From: Trissonchulus latispiculum
Lineage: Eukaryota; Nematoda; Enoplea; Enoplida; Ironidae
Direction of reading: 5' to 3'
DNA: 64,000 nt
Assembly: GCA_030248195.1 (NCBI GenBank)
Contig: JASAND010030239.1
Location: forward strand, 32,430-96,429
Shown: piece after piece, positions 42,901-48,900 of the stretch
How positions within the stretch are numbered: position 1 is the first letter of the stretch
Layout: each line of letters opens with the position of its first letter
Program-made: the position numbers and the translations under genes
The notes under the pieces: model-generated
The model's database searches: none
The model's input: the letters and a program-made list of their open reading frames with translations, nothing else
Told to the model about the DNA's origin: nothing

Positions 42901-45900
42901 GGACCGGGGAAGGGCTTCCATCAGATAGGTCAGGGCTCGACACGCGTTCGTCATCTGAAATGAAACACACTCAATCTAACCAATATTACACTCGGCATTA
43001 CAAATATTGCAGTTATTACTAAGAGGGGTGACCCCCCCCCCACACCACCCACCTCTTTGTGTCCACAATTGCAGTAAAATTGTGTTTTATAAGGTTACAT
43101 TTGTTAAGATATTTATCACTTTTTAGGTACCACCTATCCTTTCGCTTTCCCCGATGACCGCTTTCCCCGTCCACCAGTCACTTTTCGAGAGTTCCCTTCC
43201 TACGTGGTCTCGTTCGCTTTCCCCCAAAATCCTACAAAAGCTGTAACGCTATAATATTTGGCTGACATTTATCCAGGCAAAAAACCCGTGAAAATTACAA
43301 ACTTAGCCCAATTTATATGCTGCATTCGAATGTCTTCCAAAGCACCTCCGTGTATGTGTAACATTTTAGCTTGCATGTAGGCATAAAGCATTTGTGTAAC
43401 AAATTTTGGTGCAAAATTACAGAACAAATGCTATCTGCATGTTGCAGAGGGTGCCTGCCCTGCAGCCTACCATATCAAAGTTGTGTTCCATGGCCAGGAG
43501 GGGCATGAGGGCATGAACGGCCTGTTTGACGGGGAAATTGGAGCCGAGGGTGTCCTCATTACCCATCAGAAGGAGCTGGCACAGTTCCATCAGGGACTGC
43601 AACTGGATGGATTCCTCGCCCGCCTGCTGGAGACCCGAAATCAGGGACTGAATCTTACCATCTAAACAAAACAAAACAAAACCAAGTCAGTCACCAGGAA
43701 GGTTTCTAAACAGAAAGGGGGGGGGGATAAAATGACAAGAGGCGGAGGAAAAAAAGGAGAGAGAGAAACTAATGGTTAGACTTAAAGCTAACCATCATCA
43801 GTGACCACAGTTTCATAGTGTATACTAAAATCAGATATTATACATGCTATCCGCTGAACCAGGCATAATCATTATAAACCGACACAAAAAGACAACAATT
43901 AAACTCAGATTTTGGTGCAGGCTGGCTATATGAAGATATTATGCATTACAAAAATTACATAAAAATGAAAATTATTTGCGTGAGCAGCCAGTGCTTCAAT
44001 AGGCGACCCTCAACAAGAGAGAAACTGCAAACAATATAGGGAAAAGTCAACAATTAATTGGGCTGACTAACTGATGGGCGCAGAGCTCGTTCGATTCAGG
44101 AAACCACTCATCCTGGGAGCCAGCGCAGAAAACCAGTGACCAGGAAAGCCCCGGGCCTCCAACAGAGCTGAAACAAAAAAGCAATCAGCAAAACATTCAA
44201 CAACAGATCTAAAAAAAGCACAAAAAACCACTGTTTTATGGAATAAGACGGAGTGCACGCATCTGAGAGACACACGTCGTAAGAGACGTCAAACGCAGAG
44301 TGTCTACATTATGAGACAGAAGACAAGAGAGTATATCTCGCCCTGATTCGTGCATTGAACCACCCGCATTACGGTAAAACACTTTAAAGCAGTTCATTCT
44401 GGGGATACAAACTCCTTCTAGCTTAGGGATTCAAAACACTTCATTCTGGGGATACGAACTCCTTCCAGCTTAGGGATTCAAAACACTTCATTCTGGGGAT
44501 ACGAACTCCTTCCAGCTTAGGGATTCAAAACACTTCAATCTGGGGATACGAACTCCTTCTAGCTTAGGGATTCAAAACACTTCAATCTGGGGATACGAAC
44601 TCCTTCCAGTTTTAGAGCATCTTTGGAAGAGAGTAACTGTTTAAGCATAGAATCTGTGAGTGTTCTATCCACTTTATGGGGAAAATCATGATATGTAGAT
44701 CAATTCACGTACCTTGGAGTCGTCCAACCTCAAACTGTTCCACTCCGCCGGGAGGTCCGCCTGGCGGCGCTGCAGTGCCCGAGTCGGCAGCAGGAGCCCC
44801 CGTAGTGGAGACCCCACCTCCTCTTCCACCGCCACCGCCACCACCGCCCTCACTAAAACACCAAAAAACCACAATTCCAGCAAAAAGAATCACGTCTATG
44901 TAATAAAAGATATAAAGGTACTAACAAGGCGTGATTTACTCGGGATTAGAAAAAATAAATTGAACAGAAAAAAGAAGAAGAAAAAGACGAAGAAAAATTT
45001 CCTGACTAAAACTCAACTTCTGAAAAAATACCTAAAATTCTTTGTACAGAATTTTTCAAAAGCATCAATGTACGTATATTGTGTCAGAATTATTTGTGTT
45101 GATCTGCAACTTAAGTATACATATATTACGTATATATGTGTAGTACGTACGTTGTCCTTGGCCCAGGTGCAGAGGAGGACATATTGTGACTGTCCGGGAA
45201 GACACAATTGCGCCCGGAACCTCTCAGGCCCCCGTTCACACAACTAAAACAACAACATTATACAAACGAGAAAACATCCGCTTATTAGCGCCACCACAAT
45301 TCCACGGCAACATACGTACATACTATGAATCTAGCAACCCTCGAAGGCTGATCTGATGACTCTGTAGACAATAACAGAAGAAATTTTTCAGAAAGCAAGA
45401 CATCGCTACATACATAGTGCTGCATGAAAAACATGTTCTCAAAAAACACAAAGAGCTGCAGCTCTAAGCAAGCTTGCTATGTATATAAGTGTGTGGGCAG
45501 GCCCCGCACCCAGGGAGGGGGGGTTCAAGGGGTCTAGACCCCCCCCTTTTGGGGTCGCAAAATGAACAATGTTTGGTATTTTTATGAAAAAACAGCTATT
45601 TTTAAAAAATTTTTAAATAATTTACTTTTTGCAAGAAATAAGCATCCAATACACCGTTTTTTGGGAAAAAAGCAAAAATTCGTCAGCTTCTGGGTGGGCC
45701 CCCCAGACCCCCCGCCCTTTTCAAAATCCTGGGTGCGGGCCTGTGTGTGGGTATATATGTGGTGTAGTGGCCTACATTGAACTGATACAGGACCCCGTGA
45801 TTCCAGCTGCCGCGTCCTTGGGAGGAGCACTGCCCGAAGAGAGCCCAGTGGCTTTGGTTGTGGCCGGAGACGGGATCAGATCCAACGCCGCAATTCCGCC

Positions 45901-48900
45901 GACGCCGCCGCTCCCAGACTCCGCAGAGGAGGACGTCTCTCCACCACCACCGCTGGAGAGAAGAAGACTCGAGGAGAGACCGCTGAAACGAAGAACAAGA
46001 AAATGCTCTACTTCCAGATTGGGGACACATAGACATAAGATGACAAATAATTGAAATACATACATAAAGCAATCGAAATCATGACAGCTATACCTAATAG
46101 CCCTGCAGCACCCAGAATTTTAAAAAACGAGACCCAAAGGACAAATGCAAAGGGAGTCTCCGTGCCGAGCCCCCCAAGAAGTTGACAAAATTTTTGCATT
46201 TTCCCCCAGAAATCCTACACTGTATGTTTCACTCTGTCACAAAGTACGTAGATTATCGCGTCGAGAGAGAGAAAATTTTTAAAAAATTCCACGTTTTACT
46301 ATGGAATATCAGCTAAGAGTTTTCCTTTTGTACCCTAACGGATCCCTTGAATCCTCCTGGGTGGGGTCTTGCTACCTATGTACATACGTAAGTAATATTA
46401 TGCAGAGTCAGTGACCATATACCTGAGAAGACTCAGTGAATGAGTTCGAGCCGGGCCCGAGCCAGCACCACCAGCACCACTGTTGCTCAGATTCAGCGGC
46501 GTCCCACCGGAGGAGCTGATCGGAAAACTGCTCAGACTGATGTCAGTCCCGGTGGAGGTGGACAGGTCCTCCTTGGGGGTCTCCGAAGGGGCACTCCCGC
46601 CGCCCGATGAGATACCACTGCAAATAAACATCAAACTACAAAGATAACATAGCCCGTACTAAGATAAAGGAGGCTAATCCCATATTTAAATTTGTAGTAA
46701 AATCAAGTGCACAACCTGCTACTGTATATAATTATACGACACGTAATAAGTGTATATATCTGTTGAAACTTCACTTCCTAGGTAAGGTATATGTATATTT
46801 TCTCTAGTTGTTGAAAGCAAACTTGCACTTGAAATTTCGAAAAATCTACCATTTTAACCGTGCCGTGACTTGCGCAAGCCATACTGTACATAGGTTAAGA
46901 GTTTACAACCAATTTAGCATGTAAAAAAGTTTAACCAACACATCAGCAGAAAAGACGAAATAATGCAAGCTAACCGTGTAAGTGCTCGAGTAACCCGTCT
47001 AAATTTGGGTACTCGAATTTCCGGGAAATAGTCGGCCAAATCCGAGAGTCGATGTCGGAGACTGACAGAACTGGAATGAGTGGAACTGGTGGGAGAGACT
47101 CCTCCGGCACGATCCAACTCGGAAGGATGAGACCCTTCAGAGGCGGCCTCTGGATGGGAGTCCTTGGCGGATTCCGGCAGACTCTGAGTGGATGCCTTTT
47201 GCTTCTTCCTGCGACTGGAGGACAGACGGGTGCTGATCAGACCACGACTTTTAGTGGTGGAGGAGTGAGTAGGGATCTCCTCCTGCAGAAAGTGGGAGGA
47301 GCGACGATGAGACGCTGACGTCGACGCCGTTGACGCCTTGCGAGATCCGACGGCCCCTGTAGGAAAGGAGGCGGCGGCGGAAGCTTTCTTGGACTTCCTG
47401 TGAGAAGTGGACGAAGATGGATCAGTCTGACCGTCCAAACCTGGGTTTGGCTCTTCACCGATGAATCCGGACTTTTCTGTAACAGAACAGAAATAGAACA
47501 CTAAATTACGTACCAACAATGCAGTCAAATTAATTTTAACACGTCTTTTATACAAGTAACAAAAATGCTCCGCACAAAAGGGGATAATATGTGTGTTGGG
47601 CCTATGTCTGTCGTTTAATCCGGTTGAGAAAGAAAGTATATAAATCCGACACAGCAAGTTTGGGTGGGTGGTTCTATGGCCAAAGTTGTTTAGTGCGATG
47701 CGGGCCTTCATTTGACTTGAAATTTGACCACTTTTGAAAATCTTAATTTTTGACCCAAAATCGCCTAAGTTCCCACCCTACCCCACCACAGGCCTCTACA
47801 GCCACTTTAGGTACGCACTTCTATGACAAAAGTTGCTCAGTTCGATGCGGGCTTTCATTTGGTACCAAATTTGACCACTTTTGAAAATTTTAATTTTTGA
47901 CCCAAAATCGCCTAAGTCCCCACCCCACCCCACCACAGCCCTCTACAGCCACTTTAGGTACGCACTTCTATGACAAAAGTTGCTCAGTTCGATGCGGGCT
48001 TTCATTTGGTACCAAATTTGACCACTTTTGAAAATTTTAATTTTTGACCCAAAATCGCCTAAGTCCCCACCCCACCCCACCACAGCCCTCTACAGCCACT
48101 TTAGGTACGCACTTCTATGACAAAAGTTGCTCAGTTCGATGCGGGCTTTCATTTGGTACCAAATTTGACCACTTTTGAAAAATTTTAGTTTTGACCCAAA
48201 ATCGCCTAAGTCCCCACCGGCCACCCCCACCCTACCACAGCACTCTACAGCCACTTTGAGCATGCAATTCTATGACAAAAGTTGTTCAGCTCACTTAGCG
48301 CTTTCATTTGGTACCAAATTTGACCACTTTTGAAAAATCTTATTTTTGACCACTTGACCCCCTACCCGATTTACCCTTCAAACGGCAAAGTGGAGCCAGT
48401 CCAGCAAAATGGGTGGGTCGGACGGCAAAACGGACTCCGGAAATGAGCTGGGCGCACCAGAAAACCCCTATGGACAAAGTTTTGAGAGGCTATGCACAGT
48501 CCTATATGGTGTTCTTGGAAGTCGGTACCGACTTGACCCTCCCGACAGCAAAGTGGAACCAGCCCAGCAAAATGGGTGGGTCGGACGGCAAAACGGACAC
48601 CGGAAATGAGCTGGGCGCACCAGAAAACCCCTATGGACAAAGTTTTGAGAGGCTATGCACAGTCCTATATGGTGTTCTTGGAAGTCGGTACCGACTTGAC
48701 CCTCCCGACAGCAAAGTGGAACCAGCCCAGCAATATGGGTGGGTCCGACGGCAAAACTGCTTACGGGAATCAATTCGCCGTGCCAGAAAACCTTTGTATG
48801 AAAGAATTGAGTTTTCTAAGTTGAATACACAGCGAGAAATTTCGATTTTTCATTTTTCGAATTTTCACCATTTTTGACCGGCCACTGTGGTCGCATGGGA

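Noticed and set aside
44370..44620. Interpretation of the 47-bp repeats as a CRISPR array
   Set aside because: The units are contiguous with no unique spacers and the genome is eukaryotic; it is a minisatellite.
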